Source of the DNA: Bretschneidera sinensis
Lineage: Eukaryota; Streptophyta; Magnoliopsida; Brassicales; Akaniaceae
Assembly: GCA_023935145.1 (NCBI GenBank)
Contig: CM043698.1
Span: 63,382,001-63,446,000, forward strand
DNA: 64,000 bases
Direction: 5' to 3'
Part shown: positions 46,556 through 60,104 of the stretch, in pieces
Position numbering within the stretch: the stretch's first letter is position 1
Layout: every line of letters starts with the position of its first letter
Program-made: the position numbers and the translations under genes
The notes under the pieces: generated by a model
Database searches by the model: none
The model's input: only the letters and a program-made list of their open reading frames with translations
Told to the model about the DNA's origin: nothing

Positions 46556-47530
46556 TTGATGCTTGCTACTAATCAATTATCTCCAACCTCTTGAGCTTTC
46601 AAAGCCAAATATTTCTCTAATGGCAATATGTGTACTTGATCTAAATAAAATCAAGATTCTTGGCTTTGGAAAGACATTATTCATGGTAGAAACTTGTTGC
46701 TCCAAAACACTTGTCATAATCAGGATTGAAACACCATCATTTCGAGTATATCTCTATCTGCTTTGTTAACACCCTAACCATGCCAACTTGCAACAAACAC
46801 CTTGGTGGGAAACCAACCAAATATTTCCATCACACCAAACAATACATACTCAATGAAGACAAAATATGCAAAGGCAAGTGGTATGTGGGATTCTCCGCAT
46901 TGGAGAATTAGCTCATTTTCGAGAAAGATATAGAAACACCTTAGGAAATCCAGGCTGCCACCAAAGGTGATCATCTTCCTCTGGGAAATTTGTTTTCAAG
47001 GACTTTTAGTGGGTTTTGAAGTTCAACAGAGACAACTCAGGGGTGATTTCTCTTGCCCGTGATGCAAAGTTGAAATTAAGTATGTTAACTATCTCTTCCT
47101 CTTTTGCACTCTCTCGAGGGTGTTTTGGTTCGTCTCCTTTCTTGCATGGCGTATTAATGATAAGAGTCCTCAATGTGTAATTTCTTGGATTATGTCACGT
47201 TTAACTGGTTGTAAAAAGCAACGTAACAACCCATATATGATTCATGCTTGTTGCACTTTGTAGAGTTTTTGGAAGCACATGAATAAAAGTTTGAAGGAAA
47301 AACACCAAACCCTATACAGATGATTAAACAAGAACAAAGTCTTGCTAATTATGTCTCCAAGCATGGAAAGAGGAATCTTTGAATTGGACATGTTAACGTT
47401 AAAATTATGGAGGGAACCTTTTTTTATGCTCATTCCCTCGATGAAACTACTAAAAATAACACTTGAATTTTTTTTCTTGGGTGGTTGCTCTTTCCTCTTA
47501 TAAACTCCAAGTGTGTAAAATTTCATGAGG

Positions 47531-48010
47531 AAATGCATTTGACTGGATGGACTAAATTGAATATTGATAGCTCATCAATGGAAATCCAGGAACGGTTGGC
47601 ATTGGGGTGTGGTGAGAACTAAGGAAGGAATTAGGATAAAGAGGTTCAGGAAATGAAAAAGGTATGGATTTAGTGTTCATGCCTAACTTTGGGGCCTCCA
47701 TGATGGATTGTAGATGGCCATCACTATGGGAGTAAAAAAGTTGGAAATTGAACTTGATGTAAGAGTTGGTATTAACTTGTTAAATAGTCTTAACACTACA
47801 CTGCACCCTTACTGCACACATTGATCAGTGCAAATTGTTGATAAGCAAGCTAGAATAATTCAAGTTGAAGCATTGCTTTTGTGAAGCAAATAAAGTGACA
47901 AATTTTTTGGCACACGAAAGGTCTACGAGTCAGCATGTGAACAACCTTTTTTGTAATTCACCCCTCTTTTGTGGAACTTGTTAGATTCTTTGAGAATAGT
48001 CTAAATTTAT
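47531..48010 (+). pseudogene. RNase H-like domain remnant of a LINE-type element
   Basis: With several frameshifts, the plus strand encodes the ordered motifs of a plant RVT_3 RNase H domain: W-T-K-L-N-I-D-S-S at the start, G-T-V-G-I-G-V, a degenerate ALRDGL with MAITMGVKKLEIELD, NLLNS, and a late CFCEANKVTNFLAHE (family CHREANKVADFLA-like). Multiple stops and shifts show it is dead. The region from 46560 may be more of the same element, but it is not recognisable. Confidence 0.6.
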
Positions 48011-50369
48011 TGGCGTATCTCTCTCTACAGTTCTCTCTTTATCATTCATATCACCTTTGAATCCTATATCGCATGAACCTAGAACCCTTCATAAACATAT
48101 TATAAGAGAAAGTCGACTTAATGATTAGATATAGTTAAAAAGGATTATGATTGATCATAATAATTTGGGTTTCAATTATTTAAAAAATCATGCATTAGAG
48201 GTGACGTTCACTTTAACATTAGATGTGTGGTTTCAAAGTTAATTTACAGTTGTTTGATTAATTGGTCATCATTTGATATGAAAGAAAAGTGACAAAAAAG
48301 ATTATTGAGATGCTTGATGTTTTTTTCTCTTCTTGATGTTTTTTTCTTTTCATATGTACAAATTGCATTCTTCCCAAATTGAAATGATTGAGGAGTGAAA
48401 ACTCAAATAAACTGTTTTACTTTTGTATTTTTTTTCTTTTAATCCTTCTTAATTTCTTTTTTCATCATCATTACCAAGCTCATGATAGAAAAGCATTAAT
48501 CCTCTTATTTTTCCATCTTTTTTTTTCATTTCTTCCTTTATTTCTCTCAGTTGTCTTCTGTATCAAACAAAGCATTGGAGTTACCAATTTTTTTTTTCTC
48601 CCAGTCTCCCCAAACAAAAATAAATGTTGAGTAAAAACAAATCTTTTATAAGAAATTTAAAAGAAAATATTTGATGGCATACCATTTAAAACGGGGATGC
48701 GTTTTTGTAAAAAAGAAAAAAAATATTATTATTGGTATTCAAAATTAAAATAATTAATTTTAAGATCTCATATTCGGAAAAAAATTATTATCTATACTAC
48801 TAAATTAAAGGGTTGGCCGAGTTAAGAAAATTGCAAACAGTCTTTATGAACAAAAACATGACAGAATGAAAAGATGGAAAATTCTCGTATTTCTTTATCG
48901 AATGAATCAACCAAATATATATAGTAAGGATACAAACAAAACTGCCTAATCTCAAGCCTAAATACAAGAAATAGAAAACTGAAAAATAAAATTACAGAAA
49001 ATATATTCAAGTTGTTATAACAGCTGTACAATAGTTATAGAGAACAAGTCTTCACTTAAGAACGTGTCTGTTAAAGCAAAACCTAATAAAACAAGGGTAA
49101 AATAGACATACAGAAATAAATGTAAAACTCCCCTCACCCCAGGTCTTCTACCCCTTCCCAGTCTTCCCACTCTCTGTTGCAGTTAACTTTCTCTCCTCTA
49201 TTTCATCACCTCACGTTTATTCAGTTGTTCTCACAAAAAGACAATTTTCTTCATCATATACTTCATCTCATTTGTCACCACACAACATGTAATGGCAAAA
49301 AAAGAAAAAGCAACTCATTTTGCTCAAATTTTCCCAACATTTACAAACCAATTTTATTGTTTTTCTTAAAAACAAAAAACTATCCATGCTTTCTCTGTTA
49401 AATGTCGTTTTATCTAATAAAATAAATATTTCTCTTTTATCTGATGGTTAGAGTCTAACTATTTTCATTGTTATGCACGCTCTACCGTGCACATCATCGT
49501 CCAAAATATCATGCCTATAGAGTAGAATTCTCATCATACTAGCATAAAGAAAATCAAAAGAAATGCATCCATCATAACATTGCATCATGGATATGATGAT
49601 ATGATAACAGATATATGGCAACAAGTGATCAAGGCAGAAAATCATCGTGTAATTGAATCAAAGTAATTTAAAAGCAAGTGATGTTGATGATAGAGACATT
49701 GAAGGGCAGAAGGGAACAAAGCAGCCCAACTAATTTTTACAAGTGATTTCCTTTATGTATGTCTCGAACTCAACAGAGCAATATCTATCTTATGCTCACC
49801 TCATGAAAAACAATTTAGGTAATAACGTAAAATAACAAAGTCATTAAACATCAGTGATCATGAAATAGTGTTTATTAAATGAGTAGACATCAATATTTCG
49901 CTTAATCTCAATTATATATATTTATATAGTAGATTTAATCTCAATAAATATGGTACAACGATGCAATCTTTTCGTTTACACTTCATAATTATAATAATAA
50001 ATATTAATATATATATTTTTAATAATAATACAGTAATTTAATAATGTTTTCGAATTAGTATTAAATAAATAAGAAAAATATTTTCAATTAATTAATCACT
50101 TTTTAAGTGTCACCAATTAATGACATTGAAGATGGTGAATTTGTGCCTTTTGGCGATCTCATTTGTCGCCCTTTGCCAGTCACGACGACTGACGACCATT
50201 TAGATTCTCTTTCCTCATTTCGCGTCATGTGTTCGATTCCCCACACGATAGATTGTATCTATCTTACTTATGATATTTTGTTTCAATTTTTAATCATAAA
50301 TACGATTTAACAAATTTTCGTCTTCCAAGACACCTCCCTCCCTCCTTTCATCTGATTGACTAAACCCAA
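48011..50369. other. Intergenic DNA upstream of SAE2
   Basis: No gene is supported. A stretch at about 48885-49080 (ATCGAATGAATCAACC, ATATATAGTAAGG) resembles copia-type LTR sequence but has no defined ends. A GTGTTCGATTCCCC word at about 50228 looks like a polymerase III B box without a convincing A box. Confidence 0.35.
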
Positions 50370-53300
50370 ATGGCTAAACAGCAGCGGTTATCTGCAGTGA
50401 AAGTATGCTAAAAAATCTCTGAAAAAGTTTTTTTTTTATTATAATTACTAAACACATGCTTGCTTAATTTTAGTAGAAGTTGTTTATTTTTAATTATTTT
50501 GTTTGTGTTCTGTGTTCTTTAGGGTGCGAAAGTGCTTATGGTTGGGGCAGGTGGAATTGGCTGCGAGTTACTGAAGACTCTCGCTCTCTCTGGCTTTGAA
50601 GACATTCATATTGTAAGTTTATCATTCTTAAATATACATATAAGGATTATAGCGATATTTTTTGTTTTCCCCGATTCCCTTTATGGTTTACTAGGGTTTT
50701 GTGGGTTTTAGTTGGTCGTTAATTTTTTGTTGATAGGACTGAGCTCTAGGTTTTTAACTACGTGATTGCATGTTAATGACTTCGATTTTTTTTGGGTGTG
50801 GGCACGGGCTTATTGTCCTGGTTATATATTGTTATTATTATTTTGGTTTTAAAGGGTTCATTGGGTTCTAGAGGCCCTTATGTTTTTAAGAGAAATCAGT
50901 GTGTAAATAGGTTTTTTTTTATTATTTATTTTGAATTTGGGTTTTCTATTAGTTTCTGGAGATACTTCTATTGGCCTTGCTAATATTTACTCACGACCCA
51001 ACTACATGTAGATCACAAAGAGATTTTTATTTGCCACAACAGCGGTCTATATTGCTGTTAAGTATCAAATTGGAACCGAATGGCAGAAAATGGAAAGTAT
51101 AAACTTGTTTTGAAAGAATTTATTGGTGATGATCCCCTAGACTGTTAGTTGTCTTGGCAGAAATTTAGGCTTGTATATAGCATACGGATTCAATGGAAGT
51201 ATTATGCTTATATTTTGGGATTAAGACGTGGTTGATTAGAGTTCAGTTTTGTGGTTGGAGGTTGGTACTTGGCAGTGGTGGTGTAGTGATTGACGGAGGT
51301 GACGAGTTGACTAAGGCTGTTATATTGATGGAAGTAACAGTGGACTCGGACAGTTGTGGCAATAGTTATGGTTTGTAATGTTGATGGTAGTTGCGGTTAT
51401 GAAGGTAATGCTGGTGAAGGCATCTTAAAATTAAGAATGACATTTGGTGATGGTGAAATTGTGAAACTTTTAATTAATGATGTGGTAGTGGTAGTAGTTG
51501 CGAAGGGGTAATTGTGATGATGGTTGTTGTAGTATTTCCATGATATTGGTTGTATTGATAGTGAGTTGCTAAAACTTGATGGATATATTGGCTTGGAAGT
51601 ACTGCAGTAATTATGCTGAATATCCTAAAATGGTGTTAATGATGAGTTGCTGAGGACTTTGGTTGATATTGGTTCATAGAGACAGTGACTATTCATCCTG
51701 AAAGCTGGTGCTTGGAAGTTGTGGCGGTGCTGGGGTTGATGGTGACGTGGTAGTGAAAGGTATTTGGAAGCAGTGGCTCAGTTGTGGTGGTGGTAGTGCG
51801 TTTCTTAAGGTATTGATGTTGAATTTTAGCTTGAATTGTTAAAGGAATGTAGTTAAATTATCTTGAACGTGATATATATGCTCCTTATATAAGTTGGCTG
51901 GGAACTTTTCTTTTTCTTAGTTATGACCACTTAAATCAATAGTACATTTATTATGGATATAAACAGAAACTAAGATGAGGGCCGTTAGCCATTGCTCTCT
52001 ATGACTCTTGTAATCTGTCACACATGGGAGAAGACGCACAAAGGATTGCCTCATGAAATTGGATAATTGAGGGGCCAGTTGTGGGCAAGAAGTTATGACT
52101 TATGAATGTGGTTTTTTTGGCTTGACTGATGTCATTTTATTATTCAGAGAATCAAGTATTATAGTTGTGCAAAGTTTATAAGTTTTTGAGGTTGGACTTA
52201 AGATAATGCTCGGATTTTTGATTTTTGATTTGTGAATTTCTTTATTTTTTTGGGTGAGATTTGTGAATTTCATTGGATATATATATATCCGTCCTGAGTT
52301 CAAGGCAAGGCCCTTTATCTTGATTTTAACTTGTTCTTATGATGTATAATATGGGTCTTTTTATATTATCACGTACAGGGTGGATTACTGCATGATAACA
52401 CTATTATTTTGTGCATTTCTGTAGCATTTCCCTACTTCGTTTTTTATTTTCACCCTTTAAAGTATTAAGTCCATGCATAAATCCCTGTTCCCTCCTCTTT
52501 ACATCTGGAGATTATTATATGTAGTAAATTCGTTTACTTTTTCTCTTTTGTCTATGATTAATGCATGCTGTATTATGTTCTGAATGTTGGGAGATCACCT
52601 TTGCCAACTTTTAAATTTTTTTTTTTGACAAAATAACAAATTGTGAAGATTTTTTCTTATGCAACAGATTTGCTGGATTGGTTATTGGATTTTTTTTTCA
52701 ATTTTTTGTTCATGTCATTATTTGGATTTGTGCACAGATTGACATGGACACCATAGAAGTGAGTAACCTGAATAGACAATTTTTATTCCGACGATCACAT
52801 GTTGGGCAGTCCAAGGCCAAGGCAAGTACATTACAAGCATATTTCCGTATTTCCTTGCATGTGTAGTTTTCCTGTTGACAGACTCAGATCTCATCAATGT
52901 TTTGACCAGGTTGCTCGAGATGCAGTCTTAAGATTCAGACCTCGCATAAATATTACATCATACCATGCAAATGTTAAGGATCATGAGTTCGGCGTTGAAT
53001 TTTTTAAGCAATTCAATGTTGTTCTGAATGGACTTGACAATTTAGATGCAAGACGACATGTGAATCGCCTTTGTCTGGCCGCTGATGTCCCTCTGGTTGA
53101 AAGTGGGACTACTGGCTTCCTGGGACAGGTAACGTTATGTATCCAATTGTCTTATAGATCTTGTGGTGTAGGGTTTCTTTTAATTTTGCTTTTTCTATAG
53201 AGTTTTTCCAGTTGAATTTTGAATTACACTGAAAACCTGGACTTATATAAAAGATACTGATGATTAGATTGGATACAGGGGACCTGTTTTCTTTAATGTA

Positions 53301-56300
53301 TATATATCATGTTAAGAATCTGTTTGGATGGTACCAATAAAAAAAAGAATCTGTTTGGATGGTATTGTTTCTTTGGTAAGTGCCACTTAAGGCTCCATAA
53401 AATTCTTCAGCAAATGAGTCCTGAACTACTCTACTCAATAATGAGAAAATATTTATGAATATGTTTTCAGGTCTTTATATTGGCTTAATAGAGCTTTCAA
53501 CTTGTGTGCTTGGCAGTGGAAGTGGAACAGAAAATTACTTGCTACGTTGACCATCTGATTAACCAATTTTTGTAGTTTTGAATTGCTTTAAACAGTTGCT
53601 TCACTGCAAAAGGATGGCAAGAATAGTGTTGGTCATTTTCTGAGTTAAACCTTGTATATTGTAAACTTACGTTTTTCTGAATGTAATCGGACTCTGTGTG
53701 TGTGTGTGTGTGAAGTAAGTGCTCTAAATTTTTATGTGAGTTACTGTAAACTTTTGAAGAGCGGAAGTTTGTATGTGTTTGACAGCTGAAACTTGAAAGC
53801 AATCACTTGATCTTTTACTGTCACATTTTTTCGTTTTCAAAATGTAGCTTTTGTCAATTCTCCTCTCTATATATCTCTAAATGGTTTAAGATTCTGAGTT
53901 CCTATCCCTTTATTGAATTGCCTTTCTCTGATGATTTTTGCTATTATCTTTATCTTGTAAGCAGGTAACAATACATTTGAAGGGAAAGACAGAGTGCTAT
54001 GAGTGCCAGCCAAAACCTGCCCCAAAGACATATCCTGTGTGTACAATTACTAGTACTCCATCAAAGGTACTTGGATATTGAGTTGCATTCTTTTGTCTGC
54101 CCCTTCTTGGCGGTTGCCCGGGGTGGGGGAGTGTGTTCCTTTTTTCTCTGTTTGTCAGGAGAAGCTTCTGAACTAGAAAGGTGGCAACATTTGGTTGACA
54201 GTGTTTCATTGTAAATCAGAACTTTCTGCCAGCAATTTTTGTAGTTAATGTCTTTAGTACATATAGAAATTTTTGTTTTAAGCATCAAAAACAAAGGAAT
54301 TGGAAAATAACGCCTAGATAAGAAATGATTGCTTCAATTTTTTTTTATTTTTAAAATCGATCTTACTCAAAGTTAGGGACTATAAATCATTATCTTACAA
54401 CAATAAATTTATCGAAAAAGGCAATAGCTCAAACTGAAAATTGTGGGAGAGGGGGGTGGAATTTTTGGTTTGTGTCAAATGGCTGTAAGCTAGTATGGCT
54501 TGTATTAACCAAAAGTTATCTAGATTTGGTTTAGATTAGTGTTATTAATTGGGGATGGTATTCATCAGTCATATAATTTAGAATGAATCTATATCTCATT
54601 TTCAAGCTGAATTACTTCATCAGTTTCGAGTTTTGATGTCATTGTTTGAACTTGCAGTTTGTTCACTGTGTTGTGTGGGCCAAGGACCTGCTTTTTGCAA
54701 AGTTGTTTGGAGACAAGAATCAGGAAAATGATCTCAATGTGCGATCCAGTAATGCTTCCAGCTCATCAGAGCATGCAGAAGATGTATTTGAACATAGAGA
54801 AGATGAAGATATTGAGCAGTATGGTAGAAGAATATATGATCATGTGTTTGGTTATAACATTGAAGTAGCTTTGTCTAATGAAGAGACATGGAAAAACCGT
54901 AACAGACCGAGACCTATATATAGTAGGGATGTCCTACCTGAAAAACAAACTCAACAGAATGGAAATAGTGATAAAAGTTCTGCAACTGTTGATTCTTCAT
55001 CAGTCTCTGCCATGGGATCTCTAGGCCTGAAGAATCCACAGGATGTGTGGAGTCTTATGGAAAATTCAAGAGTCTTCATTGAGGCATTGAAACTATTCTT
55101 TGCAAAGAGAGGAAAGGTTTGTGCTGGTGTCTTGCTTTTAAAGAAGTAATTGATGAATACCTTGGATCTCTTGATGATCCATTTTTCCTCTGAATCAAAA
55201 CTGAAGCTTCCTTTTTTCATTCTTTCGGCAGGAGATTGGGAACTTGAGTTTTGATAAAGATGATCAGTTAGCTGTGGAATTTGTTACTGCTGCTGCAAAT
55301 ATTCGAGCTGGTTCTTTTGGGATTCCTTTGCATAGTCTTTTTGAAGCTAAAGGTATTGCTGGTAATATTGTACACGCTGTTGCAACAACAAATGCTGTTG
55401 TAGCTGGGTTGATCGTAATTGAAGCAATCAAGGTGCTTCAAAAGGATACCAACAATTGCAGGTAGGCCTCAGTTTCCCATCTTTATTTCTAAGTGACTTC
55501 TTATATTTGGAATATGTCCTGAATTGTTTGTACTGTGGAAAGTTGGTGAAGAAGTGTATCTTGTGTTGTTGATTTGTTCAAATGAGTAAGACGATGACAT
55601 TCTGTGGTCCACTGTTGTAGTCCAGTTTTACTGAATTTCAACCATTTGGATTATAGTGCCACTTGTGCCTGTACTTATGATGTGCACTGTTGAGTTTGCT
55701 GAAAGCCAGGGAGATGCTTAATGTTAAGTGTCATAGTCATCAGAATCGTACGATTCATAATTCGTACGAATCGATTCGATTAAGAACCTAAACGATTTGA
55801 ATTGGTATGCCGAATCAGAGTTAATCTTGAATCACCGAATTTACGATTAGGTGTGATTCGTTTCGATTTGCTCAATTTAGTAAAACCTATAATTTTTTTT
55901 TAAAAAAAAAGTTATAGAAGAAAATGATATTTAGGGCTGAAATAAACATAGTTCGTTAGTTTTTCTTTTTCATAAGTTATTCCAGAAATTTAGGATTCTA
56001 AGACTTTATCATGAAACAAACAAGCCCATATAACATTCATATATTTGATTTCAATCCATGATAGTTGTTGAAAATAAGAATGAAAGAAATTCTGTCTTAT
56101 TGATTGAATGAAAAGAATACAGTTGACCCAATATATAGACTTATGAATACTAAGTCTAATAGAACAATTATATAAGATAAATATAATCCAAGCTTTCTGG
56201 GACATTCATTATGAATCCTATTACGATTCTTAACACCCCCTTAAGTTGGAGCATAGATATCATATGCACCCAACTTGTTACAAATAAATCGAACTCAAGA

Positions 56301-59191
56301 GCATCGTATGGTTTAGTAAATAAATATGCTAACTGATATGTTGACTTCATATGTCTAGTACTAATCACATTTTGTAGAAGCTTTCTCGAACAACATGACA
56401 ATCAACTTCAATATGTTTAGTCTTCACATGAAAGACTGAATAATTTGCAATATGAATAGCTGTTTGATTGTCACACACAAAACTCATAGGACTTGACACC
56501 TTAACCCCTAACCATCTCACAGGCAGTATGTGCCATTGCTCTATATTCGGATTCAACACTCGATTTAGCAACCACAGTTTGCTTCTTACTTGAGGTTCTT
56601 ACCTTATTAATAATCGTGTGTCTAGTCCTTTTATGGTAGTACATTATGATATTTGGGGTCTAAGTCGTGTGACTTCCAAACTTGGATTTCGGTATTTCGT
56701 TACTTTTGTGGATGATTATTTTAAGCTTAGCCGACTTTATTTAATGAAAGACAACTGAGTTGTTTTCTATTTTTTGTGCCGTTTATACTGAGATAAAAAC
56801 CCAATTTGACGTATCTATTAGGATTCTCAACAATAGTAATACTATTATTTTATTATTTATTAACTTATTATATTGTGTTATTGTGCTATCTCAGCTGTTA
56901 TATGTTAGTCGTTAGCAAATTAATATTATATGACTATAATATGTTAATCACTATAGACCATGGTGAGATTTGGATTAACATCAGTTGCTTAGAGACAAGC
57001 GTCCTTCCCGTTGGTCACATGATCATTCAAGTTAAAATATTTCACTTTTAATGTACATTGTTTGTTTCACATGTATACATGCTAATTTAAATTGATTTCA
57101 AGAATTTGTTTTGAATCTTACGATTCGATTCTTGATTCTTGATTTTCAAACTCGAGATTTCGACTTACGATTCGAATTTCAATTTGATTACTATGTTAAG
57201 TGCTTGATAAGGGCTGAAGTTTTACGAATCTGTGGTTGTTTGAGGGAGAAATTGCTAGCTTTTGGCAAACACCACATCCAAAATTAAGTTTTCTATAGCT
57301 TTATTGTCAAGGCAACTTCTGGAGATTGTGGCCCTGGATGGGATGACAATTTTGTTCCCTTTTTTCCTGTCAAAGTGGATGGCTTGTTTAGAGAGCAATT
57401 AGTGGGATCCTACCCGCAAAATCATTATATAGCGCAGTTTCTTTTCTTCTGAATGAGTGTTATTTAGTTATTGTGTTAGTTTTAACTTTTAAAGTCATTT
57501 TATATTGGGAACTTTGTCAAGCATATTCAATTTAGAGAGGACAACTAGTATTGCATGTATCTTTTTATTGCTTGTCGTTTGACATTGTAAGGCAGATAAG
57601 TTGGGTATTCATTTGTGGATATAGTGATGTGAGTTTGAAATGCTGTGTATGGTCCTTTTGCAGCTGTTTTGCTCTAATCTGTTCTGGATGTCTATGCAGG
57701 ATGACATATTGTGTAGAACATCCAACCAAAAAGATGCTTCTTATGCCAGTGGAACCGTTTGAACCTAACCCTTCTTGCTATGTTTGCTCTGAGGTACATC
57801 TGAAACTAATTTCTGACTTAGTGGAATATCCTTTGCATGTGTTCTGAGTCATTCCTGCATTACCCTCATATGTGATATGATTGAAAACAGACACCACTAA
57901 CGCTTGAGATTAATACTCGATGTTCGAAGTTGCGGGATTTTGTTGAAAGGATTGTTAAAGCCAAGCTTGGTATGAACTTTCCGCTTATCATGCATGGGCC
58001 AGCCCTTCTCTATGAAGTCGGTGATGATCTAGAAGAGGATATGGTGGCAAATTATGCCACAAACCTTGAGAAGGTAAATATATTCTTGATCTATAAAAAT
58101 AGCTTGTCATTTTGTAATTGATCTGGCCATTTTTTACTCCTCTCAGGTGCTTTCTGAGCTTCCTTCTCCAGTTACTAGTGGGACCATTCTTACAGTAGAG
58201 GATCTTCAGCAGGAGTTGTCTTGCAAGATCAATGTCAAACACAGGTTTGTCTTTTGCTTTAATAGCATAATTTCAGGACATTTAAGAGTTTCTTAATACC
58301 TATATATCGTGCAGCAATGTGAATTACTTTAGGAAAAAAAATTCACATTCATCATCATCATCCCCCCTGGTTTGAAAAAAAAATTCACATTCATCATCAT
58401 CCTCTCTCTCTCTCTCTCTCCCTGGTTTGAAAGAGCGGTGGATGTACCAATGGGGTCAAAATTATCTGTCTCTCTCTCTCTCTCTCCCTGGTTTGAAAGT
58501 CATCGTCATTGTCATCGTCGTCAAAATTATCTTCCAGTCTGCCTGTTCCCTGCATTTTATTTTTATTTTTTTTTTAAAAAAAAAACTGCCCCAACTGGGG
58601 TGGTAGAACTGAGTGGCCGGTGGAGATTGCCATCCCTGCTACATCAATGCTTTACAACTGTAATGCACATGCATATGTACATCATACACGTCTGTACACG
58701 TGAATATTCATGCTTATATTGTTATTGTGGTATAAAATGTTTCAGGGGATTCGATATTATCTGTTTTTATTTTTGATTGACCACTCATTGCATTTCATGT
58801 GCTCATTAATATTCACAGGGAAGAATTTGATGAGGAGAAGGAACCTGATGGGATGGTACTCTCTGGATGGTCACAAGCTCCTGCAGAGAAGGATGAGAAG
58901 AAGTTTAATGAAAATACTGGGAGCACATCAGCTTTGCCTTCCGAATCAAAGGCTGAAAGGGATGTTGAGGTGCCAGAAATTTCAGAGGTGACTGGGATTG
59001 GTCTTGGGAAGAAAAGAAAACTTTCTGAGGCCACCAATACAAGTACTGCAGATCTTTCTAGTGTTGATGAAATAAGAAATCACAAGAAACCGGAAAATCT
59101 TGATGACGACGACGATGATGATTATGATGATGAAGTCGTTATGTTTGACAATTGGGATTCAGTCGCCAACAAGAAGAAAAAGTTGCAATAG
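50370..59191 (+). CDS. SAE2: SUMO-activating enzyme subunit 2 (E1 catalytic subunit)
   Basis: Eleven coding exons: 50370-50402, 50523-50612, 52738-52821, 52910-53128, 53965-54066, 54658-55116, 55232-55461, 57700-57793, 57891-58073, 58147-58244 and 58819-59191, giving 654 aa. With SAE1 it adenylates SUMO, forms an E1 thioester and passes SUMO to UBC9 in the nucleus. Visible: the Rossmann/adenylation motif [12 protein letters not shown] (about 18-29), [30 protein letters not shown], and the catalytic Cys of PVCTITSTP (about 168). Zinc ligands CYEC (153-156) pair with CYVC of exon 8. A ubiquitin-like fold segment is in exons 9-10, and the basic KKRK plus acidic tail are in exon 11. The third intron uses a GC donor (AAG|GCAAGT at 52822). 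The ATG at 50370 gives the short [11 protein letters not shown] start; no better start exists. Confidence 0.95.
50613..52737 (+). other. SAE2 intron 2
   Basis: This 2.1-kb intron has a stretch rich in GGTGGT/GTTGATGGT-type words at 51270-51800, suggesting degenerate trinucleotide expansion. No gene or element ends were recognised. Confidence 0.4.
53314..53364 (+). mobile_element. 11-bp A-rich micro-insert with 20-bp direct repeats
   Basis: AAGAATCTGTTTGGATGGTA occurs at 53314-53333 and 53345-53364. Between them is CCAATAAAAAA. The A-tailed insert lies in SAE2 intron 4 in plus orientation. It lacks the TTATA word of the other three micro-inserts. Confidence 0.6.
53694..53713 (+). repeat. (TG)n microsatellite in SAE2 intron 4
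   Basis: About ten TG dinucleotides in a row. Confidence 0.8.
55732..57195. mobile_element. Inverted-repeat DNA element, copy 2 (SAE2 intron 7)
   Basis: The ends CATAGTCATCAGAATCG (left) and, reverse-complemented, CATAGTAATCAAATTG (right) are flanked by TTAAGTG at 55724-55730 and 57196-57202. The body matches copy 1 in DRD1-A intron 1 in opposite orientation and is interrupted by a 767-bp copia-derived insertion at 56066-56832. Its sequence around 56915-56945 is the uninterrupted counterpart of the LINE insertion site in copy 1. Confidence 0.75.
56066..56832. mobile_element. Rearranged Ty1/copia fragment nested in copy 2
   Basis: 56066-56235 looks like a short LTR (TGTTGAAAA to CTTAACA), followed on the minus strand by a purine tract (AAGGGGG) and an RNase H segment ([27 protein letters not shown]). 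From about 56595 to 56828 the plus strand encodes a copia integrase segment (HYDIWG-like, [37 protein letters not shown]). The two coding parts are therefore head to head, not in normal order. ATAGT occurs at both edges (56061-56065 and 56833-56837). Confidence 0.65.
58324..58500 (+). repeat. Tandem repeats in SAE2 intron 10
   Basis: AAAAATTCACATTCATCATC occurs twice (about 58335 and 58378), and CCTGGTTTGAAA three times (58366, 58420 and 58487). The second and third copies of the latter are each preceded by a CT microsatellite. Confidence 0.75.
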
Positions 59192-60104
59192 TTCATGTGT
59201 TGACTTGACTCTGGAGGCTTTTTACATCCTAATTTTGTACCAATAGGGTGAAATGGTGATTCTTTTGGTGCTCATAATTGTTATTATTAGAGCACACTCT
59301 ATAGCATCCTGTTTGAGTTAGATACTACTAATTGTCATCTCAATTTCTCTGTTGTGGTTTAGAAGTGTAGCAAGAGTGTGTATTCTTTCTAGTAAGATTG
59401 ACACCAACTGTAATGCGAAGTACCAGAATCAGAAGCTGCCCTCTTTTTGCCCCACATCCATACATTAATAAGAACATTTCCTGTACCTGTTAGACAATCA
59501 AGATATGCCTGTTTAGGTTGAAACAATTGGAGCATGTATATTCTGTGTACATGTGAATGCAATAAAGGTGAATTTGTACAGTGAAGATGAATTTGTGAGA
59601 TCTTGCACTGAGGAGTTCTGCTTGGAAGGGTAGCCATCAAATTCCCAGCAAATGATTCAGAACAGAATAATCTCTGATATAAGGGGATGTCGGTAAAATA
59701 ACTGTCAAATTGGTTTTTGGGTTAAATTTAGTTTCTTAGAAAGTGATTTTAGATTTTGAATCTTTTCAGAAATTGTTCTTTTTTAAGGTTTTGTTTAGCT
59801 TATGTTTCTTGGAAGTAGAGACTACGTCAAATGGTATAGTTATATGTTAAAATGATAGCCTGTTTGCCCAGCTGAAAAAAACTGTTTATTGTTCATTTCA
59901 TAGAAACTTGATCTAAAATCCCTCTTACAAACCCAGAATTGAAAAACTTGAATCTTCAACCTCAGTTCTGCATTTCTAACATTGCACAAATATCAAGTTC
60001 TGAACAAGTACAGAGGCTATAGTTCTCTTATATGTAAACATGATGACTTTTTTTCCTGTACAGAATGTGGTAATGAACAACAAGAAAGTTGCATTATATG
60101 CCTT
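59192..60104. other. 3' region of SAE2 and intergenic DNA
   Basis: The SAE2 3' UTR follows its TAG; an AATAAAG word at about 59560 is a candidate polyadenylation signal. SAE2 and the next gene are convergent. No further gene is seen. Confidence 0.4.

Noticed and set aside
50225..50245. GTGTTCGATTCCCC, polymerase III B box-like; possible tRNA or SINE
   Set aside because: No acceptor-stem pairing, no A box at proper distance.
58372..58776. 134-codon frame in SAE2 intron 10
   Set aside because: Built from CT microsatellite and tandem repeats; lies within a well-supported intron.
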